Notes: a model not told the origin generated them from the letters alone. A DNA stretch of 51,425 nucleotides from Candidatus Falkowiibacteriota bacterium (GCA_003554785.1 PWHG01000067.1:1-51425); one strand, 5' to 3'; shown: positions 1 to 9,345, counted from the stretch's first letter. Made by a program: numbers and translations.

Positions 1-319
1 AGAAATAATAGAACCAGGCAATTGGTAAAACTACTAAGAAGTAAATGGCTAAGATTATAAGCCAAGAGTAAATAATTGATTGATCAATTTGATTGTTTGA
101 TTGCTCAATACTTATTCCTGACTGAGGGTCAAAACTAAAATCGGAATTTTGTTGGGATATAAAAAAATAAGAAGAAGCACCCAAAATCACCGCAATTACC
201 AAGCAAACAATTAAAGTAACAGCCATTTTAATCTTTAAATACCTTTTACTTAAAGAAAATTTTAACTTAATTTTCTCCTCCTTGCCAATTAGTTTTTTAA
301 AATAGCTAGAACTAAACAT
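1..319 (-). CDS. Hypothetical membrane protein, 3' end outside the window (MFSSSYFKKLIGKEEK...LVVLPIAWFYYF)
   Basis: Open minus-strand frame from ATG at 319 to the window edge; two hydrophobic segments. Confidence 0.6.
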   Translation of the reverse strand, partial: MFSSSYFKKLIGKEEKIKLKFSLSKRYLKIKMAVTLIVCLVIAVILGASSYFFISQQNSDFSFDPQSGISIEQSNNQIDQSIIYSWLIILAIYFLVVLPIAWFYYF

Positions 320-425
320 ATATTTATTGTTATTTTATATTATAATTATAGCATAAAATTGATAGTTTTTAAAAAATCTATTTTATGTTAAAATATAGGT
401 ATAAAATTAATTAATATTAAAAACT

Positions 426-2126
426 ATGTCAGAAAGTATACAAAAAGATAAGATTAAAATTGCTTATTTTAGCATGGAAATTGCTATTGAAAATGCGATT
501 AAAAGCTATGCTGGTGGTTTAGGAGTGCTATCAGGAGACACCTTAAAGTCAGCCGCTGACCTAAAATTACCACTTTTAGGCATAACTTTGCTTAATAATC
601 AAGGATACTTTAAGCAGATTATCAATAAAAGGGGAGAGCAAGTAGAGAAGCCAGATAAATATAATTACCGTAAATTAAAAAAATTAGTAGCTCAAACCCA
701 TATTTATATTGGTAAAGATAAAGTAAAACTAAGAGCTTGGGAATATAAAGTAAGAGGTTATGGAAAAAGTATTGTGCCCGTATATTTTCTAGATACTGAT
801 ATTTCTGGCAACAAAGAAGAGTATCGCAAATTAACTGGCTCACTTTATAGTGGTGATAATAGGTATCGTTTAATGCAAGAAATTGTTTTAGGACGTGGAG
901 GGGTGAAAATATTGCCACTTTTGGGCTATAAAAATATAAGCAAATATCATTTAAACGAAGGTCATGCAGCTCTATCTACAATTGAGCTCTTTAATCAAAA
1001 AAAAGAAAAAACTTCTAGTAATAAAAAAGATATTGAAAAAATAACTGAAGAAATTCGAAAAAAATGCGTATTTACTACCCATACACCGGTTAAAGCTGGA
1101 CATGATATTTTTTCAATAGAATTGGTCAAAGAACTGCAAACTGATTTTCCTTTTAACCTACCAGAAATTATTCGCGATAATCAGTTAAATATGAGCCATT
1201 TAGCTATTCATTTTAGCTCCTATATTAACGGAGTGGCCAGAAGTCATCAAAAGGTTTCAACTGAAATGTTTCCTGGTCACAACATTGCTGCCATTACCAA
1301 TGGAGTGCATTCAAGAACCTGGACTTCACCTGAATTTAGAGAGCTTTATGACAAATATATTCCAGGTTGGAGGGAATGCAGTTTAACTCTAAGAAACGCC
1401 TTTTTAATTCCTCCAAGAGAGATTTGGTTAACCCATCAAAAAGCTAAGAAGAATTTAATTGATTTAGTCTATAAAAGAGAAAAAGTTAGATTAAGCTCAA
1501 AAGTCTTTACAATTGGCTTTGCCCGTCGCTTTACTGGCTATAAGCGCTCAAATTTACTTTTTAATAACATTGATGAACTCCTAAGAATCAATAAAGAAGT
1601 GGGAAAAATGCAAATTATCTATGCTGGTAAAGCTCACCCCAGTGACCAAGATGGAAAAAATATGATACAACACATCAATGAAGTCAAAGAGAAGTATAAA
1701 GATCAAATTAAAATTGTTTTTTTAGAGGATTATGATATGGATATAGCTAAAGTTTTAATCCCTGGGGTTGATATTTGGCTTAACACCCCACTACCACCAA
1801 ATGAGGCTTCAGGAACTAGTGGTATGAAAGCTGCTCACAATGGCGTACCTCATTTTAGCACTTTAGATGGTTGGTGGATTGAAGGTTTTATTAACAAAAA
1901 AACTGGCTGGGCGATTGGCAAAAGAAGAAGTACACTTGATCCTAAGGAATTAAATAAGCATGATGCTAAAGATCTATATTTCCGACTTGAGTTTAGAATT
2001 TTACCCCGCTATTACAACACACCTAATCGCTGGCGAGAAACTATGCGCCACACAATTGCCATTAACGCCTCTTTTTTCAATACTGAGAGAATGATGCAAC
2101 AATATGCTCAAGGAGCTTATCTGTAG
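426..2126 (+). CDS. glgP: Alpha-glucan (glycogen/starch) phosphorylase family, short form (566 aa)
   Basis: N-term IAYFSMEIAIENAIKSYAGGLGVLSGDTLKSAADL and PLP-lysine region EASGTSGMKAAHNGVP. Confidence 0.9.
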   Translation: MSESIQKDKIKIAYFSMEIAIENAIKSYAGGLGVLSGDTLKSAADLKLPLLGITLLNNQGYFKQIINKRGEQVEKPDKYNYRKLKKLVAQTHIYIGKDKVKLRAWEYKVRGYGKSIVPVYFLDTDISGNKEEYRKLTGSLYSGDNRYRLMQEIVLGRGGVKILPLLGYKNISKYHLNEGHAALSTIELFNQKKEKTSSNKKDIEKITEEIRKKCVFTTHTPVKAGHDIFSIELVKELQTDFPFNLPEIIRDNQLNMSHLAIHFSSYINGVARSHQKVSTEMFPGHNIAAITNGVHSRTWTSPEFRELYDKYIPGWRECSLTLRNAFLIPPREIWLTHQKAKKNLIDLVYKREKVRLSSKVFTIGFARRFTGYKRSNLLFNNIDELLRINKEVGKMQIIYAGKAHPSDQDGKNMIQHINEVKEKYKDQIKIVFLEDYDMDIAKVLIPGVDIWLNTPLPPNEASGTSGMKAAHNGVPHFSTLDGWWIEGFINKKTGWAIGKRRSTLDPKELNKHDAKDLYFRLEFRILPRYYNTPNRWRETMRHTIAINASFFNTERMMQQYAQGAYL

Positions 2127-2151
2127 TTTAAAGCAATAAATATTATTAAGA

Positions 2152-2186
2152 AAAAAGACCATTTAATTTACAATGGTCTTTTTTTA
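2152..2186 (+). terminator. Intrinsic terminator after glgP
   Basis: AAAGACCATT...AATGGTCTTT stem followed by a T run. Confidence 0.8.
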
Positions 2187-2214
2187 TATTAAATATATTT
2201 AATTGATAATTTAA

Positions 2215-3267
2215 TTATTCATCTTTTTTAAGATGAACAGTTCGGGTTGGAAAGGGAATACCAATACCTGATTGATTGAGAGCTTTATATATATTATCAA
2301 TGGCTTCAATCTTTTTATCAAAAGCTTCACCTTGATTATCAACCCAAAAACGAACTTGCCAATTAAGACCTGAGTCAGCCATAGAAACCATTATAGCACT
2401 AACTGGGGGGTCTTCACTGATACCTGACATACTCTTTATTGTATCCTCAGCCACTTCTTTTACCTTGTCGGTGTCTGAGCCATAAACAACACTAAAGTCA
2501 ACAACTACACGTAAGTTTAAATCTGGTTTAGTATAGTTTGTGATTAAACTATCAGCTAAGCGACCATTGGGGATAGTTAAAAGTTCATTGTTAAATGAAG
2601 TAATTTTTGTACTTCTAATTGAAATCTCACTCACTATTCCCATTTCACCAGATTCTAAGGTAACTCTGTCACCGACTTCCATACTTTTTTCAAGTATCAT
2701 TGAAATTCCTCCAAAAACATTCTTTAAAGTGCTTTGCATAGCAAAACCAATTACAAAACTAGCTATACCAGCACCAGCCAGTAGGGGAGTAATATCTACG
2801 TTCCAAATTGATAATATCCAAATAATTGCAACTATAAACAAGACCACTTTAACGGTTTTAGTTAGCAGTGGTACTAGTGAATCTAACATTTTAGTGGGAT
2901 TTTTTTGCTTGTAAACATCAAATAGGAAGTTGATAATAATGTCAGAGACAATAATTGCGGCATAAAGAAGGAAAAGGGCAGTAATTGAGCGAACTAGTTG
3001 TTCTATCCAAACATAGCTAATATCAAGAGTGGAAATAGCTACCTGTAGACCAACTAAAACAATAATATGGATAAAAGGCGGTCGCAGCTTATCAACAATT
3101 AACTCATCTAGTGTGGTTTTTGTTTTAGCCGCCCACTTTTTTAAGTAACGTTTGGATATAAAAGTGATAAATTTGGCTAGAAAAAAAGAAGCTAAGACAA
3201 TTAAGGCAGCATGAAAATATTGACTTTTAACAATAATTTCAATCAATGACATAATATTTAAGGACAT
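2215..3267 (-). CDS. Small-conductance mechanosensitive channel, MscS family
   Basis: LLAGAGIASFVIGFAMQSTLKNVFGGISMILEKSMEVGDRV, typical MscS TM3/beta domain. Confidence 0.92.
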   Translation of the reverse strand: MSLNIMSLIEIIVKSQYFHAALIVLASFFLAKFITFISKRYLKKWAAKTKTTLDELIVDKLRPPFIHIIVLVGLQVAISTLDISYVWIEQLVRSITALFLLYAAIIVSDIIINFLFDVYKQKNPTKMLDSLVPLLTKTVKVVLFIVAIIWILSIWNVDITPLLAGAGIASFVIGFAMQSTLKNVFGGISMILEKSMEVGDRVTLESGEMGIVSEISIRSTKITSFNNELLTIPNGRLADSLITNYTKPDLNLRVVVDFSVVYGSDTDKVKEVAEDTIKSMSGISEDPPVSAIMVSMADSGLNWQVRFWVDNQGEAFDKKIEAIDNIYKALNQSGIGIPFPTRTVHLKKDE

Positions 3268-3370
3268 AATATTTAAGATTAATTTTTAGATTTTTATATA
3301 ATTACTATAGCACTCTTTTATTTTTTTCTCAAACATGCTATCATCATTTAAACAATCTAGATAAACCTAA

Positions 3371-3391
3371 ACGTCAAACTTGACGTCATTT
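3371..3391 (+). promoter_or_regulatory. Inverted repeat in uvrB 5' leader (ACGTCA-AACT-TGACGT, then CATTTTTT)
   Basis: 6-bp perfect stem with 4-nt loop and T run, about 15 bp before the uvrB ATG. Confidence 0.5.
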
Positions 3392-3399
3392 TTTGTTAT

Positions 3400-5232
3400 A
3401 TGAGCAAATTTCAGCTTAAATCTGGCTTTAAACCTACTGGAGATCAGCCTAAAGCGATTGAAAAACTATATAAAGGTTTAAAAAGTAATTACCAAAAACA
3501 AACCCTGCTTGGAGTCACTGGATCTGGTAAGACTTTTAGTATGGCTAACTTAATTGTTAAATACAATAAACCAACATTAATTATTGCTCCAAATAAGGCT
3601 TTAGCAGCTCAGTTATATCGAGAATATAAAAACTTTTTTCCTAAAAACGCTGTCCATTATTTTGTCTCATATTATGACTATTATCAACCAGAAGCATATA
3701 TTCCCGGTAGTGATACCTATATTGATAAAGAAGCCATGATTAACCAAGAAATTGACCGCCTACGCCATGGAGCAACATCAGCTTTAATATCACGAGATGA
3801 TGTAATTGTGGTTGCCTCAGTATCTTGTATTTATAATCTTGGTATCCCCAATGACTATATTGAATCAGCTCTTCATCTGGAAAAAGGGCAAATGATGAGT
3901 CGCTCAGACTTTATTCGACAATTAATTGCCATTCACTTTGAAAGAAATCGAATTGATCTAAAAAGAGGTCAATTTAGGGCTAGAGGCGATATTATTGAAA
4001 TTAGGCCAATGTCAGAAAATATTTTCTATCGAATAGATATAAAAAATCAGCAAATCAATGAAATAAGTGTAATTGATGACCTTAGTCGCCATATTTTAAA
4101 GAATTTAGAGGAAATAGTAATATTTCCACCAAAACATTTTGTCTCTAGTCAACCAAAAATTGAAGAGGCAATTGCTAACATTAAAATTGAATTAAAAGAT
4201 AGATTAAAATATTTTGAAAAAAATAAGATGTATCTAGAAGCTGACCGCCTAAAAAGACGAACTGATTATGATATGACTATGCTTAAAGCTCTTGGCTATT
4301 GTCATGGAATTGAAAACTATTCTCGTCATTTGACCGGAAAATTGGCTGGTGAAGCTCCAGATTCACTCTTAGCTTATTTTCCTTGGAAAAATAAAAAACC
4401 AGACTTTCTCACAATTATAGATGAGTCCCACATTGCAATCCCACAAATCAGAGGTATGTATAGTGGAGATAGGTCTCGTAAAGAAACACTAGTTAAATAT
4501 GGTTGGCGACTACCATCAGCTCTTGATAATCGACCACTTAAATTTCCTGAATTTGAAAAACGAGTTGGACAAACAATTTATACTAGCGCCACTGCAGCAG
4601 AGTTTGAATTAAAAAACAGTCAACAAGTGGTTGAACAAATTATTAGACCAACTGGTTTAGTTGATCCACCAATTGAAATTAGACCAGTTTTTGACAGATC
4701 TAAAAATTATAGTCAAATTGATGATGTGGTTAATGAAGCTATAAAATTGATTAAAAAAAAGCAACGAGTGATTGTTAATACTTTAACTAAAAAACAAGCT
4801 GAAGATTTAAGTCAATACTTTAAAAATAAGCAAATAAGTGCTAATTATCTTCACTCTGACATTAAAACCCTACAAAGAACCGAGATTCTAAAAGCTTTTC
4901 GGCAAGGTGATTTTTCGGTTCTAATCGGCGTTAACCTACTCAGAGAAGGCCTTGATTTACCAGAAGTAACTCTTGTAGCTATTTTAGATGCTGATCGGGA
5001 AGGTTTTCTTCGCAGTGAAACTTCACTAATGCAAACCATGGGAAGAGCCGCTCGCAATGTAGCTGGGAAAATAATTCTCTATGCTGATAAAGAAACAAGA
5101 TCAATGAAAAGAGCAATTGCTGAGTCACAAAGAAGAAGAAAAAAACAATTGGAATACAATAAAAAACATAACATTAACCCTAAAACTATCAGAAAAAAAA
5201 TTGAAGATATGATAGATTTAGAAATTAAATAA
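3400..5232 (+). CDS. uvrB: Excinuclease ABC subunit UvrB, apparently without the C-terminal UVR domain
   Basis: GVTGSGKT, YFVSYYDYYQPEAYIP, MGRAARN; ends at NINPKTIRKKIEDMIDLEIK. Confidence 0.97.
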   Translation: MSKFQLKSGFKPTGDQPKAIEKLYKGLKSNYQKQTLLGVTGSGKTFSMANLIVKYNKPTLIIAPNKALAAQLYREYKNFFPKNAVHYFVSYYDYYQPEAYIPGSDTYIDKEAMINQEIDRLRHGATSALISRDDVIVVASVSCIYNLGIPNDYIESALHLEKGQMMSRSDFIRQLIAIHFERNRIDLKRGQFRARGDIIEIRPMSENIFYRIDIKNQQINEISVIDDLSRHILKNLEEIVIFPPKHFVSSQPKIEEAIANIKIELKDRLKYFEKNKMYLEADRLKRRTDYDMTMLKALGYCHGIENYSRHLTGKLAGEAPDSLLAYFPWKNKKPDFLTIIDESHIAIPQIRGMYSGDRSRKETLVKYGWRLPSALDNRPLKFPEFEKRVGQTIYTSATAAEFELKNSQQVVEQIIRPTGLVDPPIEIRPVFDRSKNYSQIDDVVNEAIKLIKKKQRVIVNTLTKKQAEDLSQYFKNKQISANYLHSDIKTLQRTEILKAFRQGDFSVLIGVNLLREGLDLPEVTLVAILDADREGFLRSETSLMQTMGRAARNVAGKIILYADKETRSMKRAIAESQRRRKKQLEYNKKHNINPKTIRKKIEDMIDLEIK

Positions 5233-5233
5233 T

Positions 5234-7738
5234 ATGGACGATAAAATAATTATAAAAAAAGCTAATACTCATAATTTAAAAAATGTTAGCTTAGAGATAC
5301 CACATAATACTTTAAGTGTGATCACTGGAGTATCGGGGTCTGGTAAATCTTCACTAGCTTTTGACACTATTTTTGCCGAAGGTCAAAGACAATATGTTGA
5401 GTCTCTTTCACCTTATATGCGACAATTTTTAGGTCAAAAAAAACCAGCCAAAGTAGAAGAGATTATTGGACTAGCACCAGCAATTTCTATTGATCAAAAA
5501 GCTCTTTCACATAATCCTCGCTCAACCGTGGGAACTCTAACAGAGATCCATGATTATCTAAGAGTTTTATATGCTAGATTAGGAGAAGTTTTTTGCCCCA
5601 AATGTGGAGAAAAAATATCAAAACTCAGCCCGGAAGAAATGGTTGATATTATTGCCTCTGAAGCCAAAAAGAAAAAATCTAAGAATGTAAAAATTCTTAG
5701 CCCAGTAGTTAGATCAAGAAAAGGCGAATATTACCAGTTGTTATATGATTATCTAAAACTTGGCTACATGCAAGCTAGAGTAGATAATGAATGGCATAAT
5801 TTATCTGATCCAATTACATTATCACCGAATAAAAAGCATAGTATTGAAATATTAATTGACGATTTGGATATAAACGATCAAAGTCGCTTGTTTGAAGCAG
5901 TTGAACTAGCTATTTCCTATAGTCAAGGATTAGTAATTAGTCAAATTAACAGGGAAGAACAACTTTTGTCAGCTAATTGGACTTGTCAAAATGATAATTT
6001 TGCTTTTCCGGAAATTGAACCTAGACTATTTTCATTTAATTCACCCTATGGAGCCTGTCAGGAATGTTCAGGTTTGGGCAAAATTGGCTTTTTCTCAGGG
6101 CAAACATGTCCGAGTTGTTTGGGAAAACGATTAAAACCTGAGGCTTTGTCTGTAAAAATTAATAAAAAAAATATTGCTGAAATTAATGCTTTATCAATTG
6201 ATAAAAATTATGATTTCTTTTTTGATTATTGGCAAAAAATGGATAAAAAACAACTTTCTATTGCTGAAAATGTAGTCTTAGAAATTGTTAATCGTTTAGA
6301 TTTTCTAAAAAGAGTCGGTTTAAACTATCTATCCCTTGATCGTGAAGCTGAGAGTTTATCTGGTGGAGAAGCTCAGAGAATTAGATTATCTTCACAAATT
6401 GGTTCACAGCTCTCACGAACTCTTTATGTTTTAGATGAACCAACTATTGGACTTCATGAAAAAGATACCGAGCGTTTAATTGATACTTTAAAGACCTTAA
6501 GAGATAAAAACAATACTGTATTAATCGTTGAACATGATGAAAGAACTATTCTTTCATCTGACTATTTAATCGATCTTGGGCCACTGGCAGGTACCAAAGG
6601 TGGAAAAATTGTAAGCAGTGGCTATATTGATAAATTATTAACTAATCCAAAAGAAATTAAAAAATCACTAACTCTGCAGTATCTTAAAAACCAGAAAAAA
6701 ATTGAACTGCCAAGTAAGCGTCGATCTCAAAATCATGGGAAAATAAAAGTTAAAGGTGCCAGAGCTCATAATTTAAAAAATATTAATTTAGATATACCAC
6801 TGGGACGTTTAATTGGAATTAGCGGAGTTTCTGGCTCTGGTAAATCATCACTTTTGTATAATGTTGTTTATAAAAACCTACAACAAATAAAAATGAACAA
6901 TAATAAAGATAAAACTAAATTAGTTGATGTCAGTGAAATAAAGGGAAGTGAGTATATAAACAAAGTGGTAGTAATTAATCAATCACCAATTGGTCGCTCT
7001 CCACGCTCAAATCCAGCCACCTACACAGGCTTTTTTACAGCCATTCGCGACTTTTACGCTTCACTACCAGCTTCAAAAGAACGTGGTTATTCCATTTCAC
7101 GTTTTTCCTTCAATGTCTCAGGTGGAAGATGTGAAGCTTGCCAAGGAGCAGGAGCGAAACTAATTGAAATGCATTTTTTGCCACCAGTTTTAGTAGAATG
7201 CGATATTTGTCATGGCAAAAGATTTAATCGAGAGACTTTGGCAGTAAAATATAAAGATAAAAATATCTCTGATATTTTAAATTTAACCATTGATGAGGCC
7301 TTTAAATTTTTCACTGGTAACCATTATATAACCGATAAGCTAGCGATTTTACAATCAGTTGGTCTTGGTTACTTAAAACTTGGTCAATCAGCCACTACAC
7401 TATCTGGCGGGGAAGCGCAAAGAATTAAAATTGCCAAAGAATTAAACCAACGAATGGGACGTCGCACTCTATACCTCCTTGATGAACCAACCACTGGACT
7501 GCATTACCATGACATAGTTATGTTACTTAAAGTTTTAAACAAGCTAGTTGATAAAGGCAATACCGTATTAGTAATTGAACACAATCTTCATATTTTAAAA
7601 AGTATGGACTATTTAATTGATCTGGGACCCGGTGGTGGAGAAAATGGTGGCAAACTACTAGCTAGCGGCACTCCTGAAGAGATTGTTAAAAATAAAAAAA
7701 GTATTACCGGAAATTATTTAAAAGATTATTTAAAATAA
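5234..7738 (+). CDS. uvrA: Excinuclease ABC subunit UvrA, 834 aa, lacking the insertion domain of the first half
   Basis: Two Walker A/signature sets (GVSGSGKSSL x2, LSGGEAQRI x2); GACQECSGLGKIGFFSGQTCPSCLGKRL. Confidence 0.97.
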   Translation: MDDKIIIKKANTHNLKNVSLEIPHNTLSVITGVSGSGKSSLAFDTIFAEGQRQYVESLSPYMRQFLGQKKPAKVEEIIGLAPAISIDQKALSHNPRSTVGTLTEIHDYLRVLYARLGEVFCPKCGEKISKLSPEEMVDIIASEAKKKKSKNVKILSPVVRSRKGEYYQLLYDYLKLGYMQARVDNEWHNLSDPITLSPNKKHSIEILIDDLDINDQSRLFEAVELAISYSQGLVISQINREEQLLSANWTCQNDNFAFPEIEPRLFSFNSPYGACQECSGLGKIGFFSGQTCPSCLGKRLKPEALSVKINKKNIAEINALSIDKNYDFFFDYWQKMDKKQLSIAENVVLEIVNRLDFLKRVGLNYLSLDREAESLSGGEAQRIRLSSQIGSQLSRTLYVLDEPTIGLHEKDTERLIDTLKTLRDKNNTVLIVEHDERTILSSDYLIDLGPLAGTKGGKIVSSGYIDKLLTNPKEIKKSLTLQYLKNQKKIELPSKRRSQNHGKIKVKGARAHNLKNINLDIPLGRLIGISGVSGSGKSSLLYNVVYKNLQQIKMNNNKDKTKLVDVSEIKGSEYINKVVVINQSPIGRSPRSNPATYTGFFTAIRDFYASLPASKERGYSISRFSFNVSGGRCEACQGAGAKLIEMHFLPPVLVECDICHGKRFNRETLAVKYKDKNISDILNLTIDEAFKFFTGNHYITDKLAILQSVGLGYLKLGQSATTLSGGEAQRIKIAKELNQRMGRRTLYLLDEPTTGLHYHDIVMLLKVLNKLVDKGNTVLVIEHNLHILKSMDYLIDLGPGGGENGGKLLASGTPEEIVKNKKSITGNYLKDYLK

Positions 7739-7743
7739 AAAAA

Positions 7744-7888
7744 AGCCGAAAATTATATTTCGGCTAAAAAATGGCTTCAAACGAGTTTTGGTCAAATGGT
7801 AAAGGGGATGTGCTTCCTTTCTGGTGTCGCCAACCGCTAGTTGTTTGAGCTACTAGAGATTTCTGAAGACATTTTATTTAAAAGAACA
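7744..7888 (-). ncRNA. Candidate structured ncRNA on the minus strand, possibly SRP (4.5S-like) RNA, ending at an intrinsic terminator
   Basis: Minus strand: CAAAC...GGTTGG CGACA CC AGAAA GG AAGCACAT CC...GACC...GTTTG elongated hairpin with AGAAAGGAAGCA resembling the SRP domain IV tip (GGAAGGAAGCA); AGCCGAAA/TTTCGGCT stem then U8 on the minus strand; TATAAT at 7900-7895 with TTGACA at 7927-7922, but a long 21-nt spacer. Confidence 0.45.
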
Positions 7889-7927
7889 AAGTTAATTATA
7901 GATTAACATAATCAAAAAAATTGTCAA

Positions 7928-8040
7928 TAAAGAAAAAAGGGGGAGAAAAAAAATTTCCTCCCCCGAAATTAATCCCTTAACTACTAACCAAAAAACTATA
8001 AACCAAAACATAAAAAGGGATTAATTTTAAGAACAATAAT
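7928..8040 (-). ncRNA. Second candidate minus-strand small RNA: 11-bp stem with 40-nt loop, then GC-rich terminator hairpin
   Basis: AAATTAATCCC (7966-7976) pairs GGGATTAATTT (8017-8027); GGGGGAG (7939-7945) pairs CTCCCCC (7958-7964), followed by a U-rich tail on the minus strand only. Confidence 0.4.
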
Positions 8041-8065
8041 TAAAAAATAGCTTAAATTATTTCAA

Positions 8066-9241
8066 ATGTCAAATAAAATTGTAGAAAAATTAAAGGAAAT
8101 AACTAAAAATTCCCCTAAATCTCCAGGTGTATATTTTTGGCTGGATGAAAATGGTAAGAGCATATATATTGGCAGAGCTAATAATTTAAAACAAAGATTA
8201 AATCAATATTGGCAAAAAAATCTGGATTCAAAAAGTCAGGAAATGGTAAAGAATGCCTATAATTTAAAATATATTGAAACTGAGACAATCCTTGAATCAA
8301 TAATACTTGAAGCAGCAAATATAAAAAAATATTGGCCTCTATACAATATTCGAGATCGTGATAATCGTTCCTTTATTTATATAATAATTGATAAAAATAA
8401 GTTTCCTAAAATTAATTTAATCAGAGAAAGACAATTAAATAAATTAAATAAAGACGATTTCTATATTTATGGCCCTTATCAATCCTATCGTTTAATAAAT
8501 ACCGCTTTAAAGTTAATTAGAAAAATTTTTCCCTATAGCCTATGCCAGCCCGATAGTGGAAAGCCTTGTTTTGATAGACAAATTGGACTTTGTCCGGGAG
8601 TATGTGTTTCTGAGATAAGTAGTGCTGAGTACAAAAAAAATATAAGAAATATAAAACTTCTTTTAAGTGGTCAAAAAGATAAATTGATTGAAAAACTTAA
8701 AAAAGATAATCCGGAAAAAATTAAGTCTCTTGCTCATATCCAGGAAGTATCACTGCTACAAAAAGAAGATGATTTAAAAGATTTTGCTTTTAAACGAATT
8801 GAGGCTTATGACATCTCTCACTGGCAAGGAAAAAATCCCTATGGAGCCATGGTGGTAATGGAGAATGGGAAAATAAAAAATTCTGACTATCGCTTATTTA
8901 AAATCAAACAAGAAAACAATAAAAATGATGAAGCTTCACTGCTGGAAGTTTTATCTAGAAGACTTAGTCACCATGAATGGAATTACCCGGATTTAATTGT
9001 TATTGATGGCGGTTTTCCACAAGTATATTTTTTAGAAAGAAACTTAAAAGAAATAAATACTAATATCAGCATCGTTGGTTTATCAAAATATCAAAAGGAT
9101 AAATTAGTATTTGCTAAAAATTTATCTGATGATATAAAAAAAACCATCAAGAAAAATAAAGAGCAATTAATTACTCTACGAGATGAAGCCCACCGTTTTT
9201 CTAATTATGGCAGAAAGAGAAGTTTAAAAAGACTTGACTAA
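8066..9241 (+). CDS. uvrC: Excinuclease ABC subunit UvrC, short (391 aa), lacking a recognisable UVR motif and C-terminal HhH
   Basis: GIY-YIG (SPGVYFWLDENGKSIYIGRANNLKQRL), RNase H-like domain (AYDISHWQGKNPYGAMVV, DLIVIDGG, DEAHRF). Confidence 0.93.
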   Translation: MSNKIVEKLKEITKNSPKSPGVYFWLDENGKSIYIGRANNLKQRLNQYWQKNLDSKSQEMVKNAYNLKYIETETILESIILEAANIKKYWPLYNIRDRDNRSFIYIIIDKNKFPKINLIRERQLNKLNKDDFYIYGPYQSYRLINTALKLIRKIFPYSLCQPDSGKPCFDRQIGLCPGVCVSEISSAEYKKNIRNIKLLLSGQKDKLIEKLKKDNPEKIKSLAHIQEVSLLQKEDDLKDFAFKRIEAYDISHWQGKNPYGAMVVMENGKIKNSDYRLFKIKQENNKNDEASLLEVLSRRLSHHEWNYPDLIVIDGGFPQVYFLERNLKEINTNISIVGLSKYQKDKLVFAKNLSDDIKKTIKKNKEQLITLRDEAHRFSNYGRKRSLKRLD

Positions 9242-9261
9242 TTTTTATTTTTTGCTAATAT
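9234..9261 (+). promoter_or_regulatory. Sigma70-like promoter for the rplJ operon
   Basis: TTGACT-16-TAATAT, overlapping the uvrC 3' end. Confidence 0.6.
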
Positions 9262-9277
9262 ATACTTACAATTAATC

Positions 9278-9345
9278 ATTACCGCAGACCGCAAGCATTA
9301 AATAAGTCTTGCCGAGGTTATAAATTAACTTTTATCTGTGGTAAT
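9278..9345 (+). promoter_or_regulatory. Ribosomal protein L10 leader (autoregulatory RNA)
   Basis: ATTACCGCAGA pairs TCTGTGGTAAT (one G-U); internal CCGCAAGC and GCCGAGGT motifs; immediately upstream of rplJ. Confidence 0.85.

Noticed and set aside
622-918. Minus-strand ORF of 98 aa inside glgP, and similar shadow ORFs (e.g. 2540-2914, 4851-5057, 11536-11925, 28194-28466, 29866-30180, 41558-41776, 41783-42007, 42935-43219, 43748-44056, 48510-48701)
   Set aside because: They lie antisense within well-supported conserved genes and have no recognisable domain; chance ORFs in AT-rich DNA.
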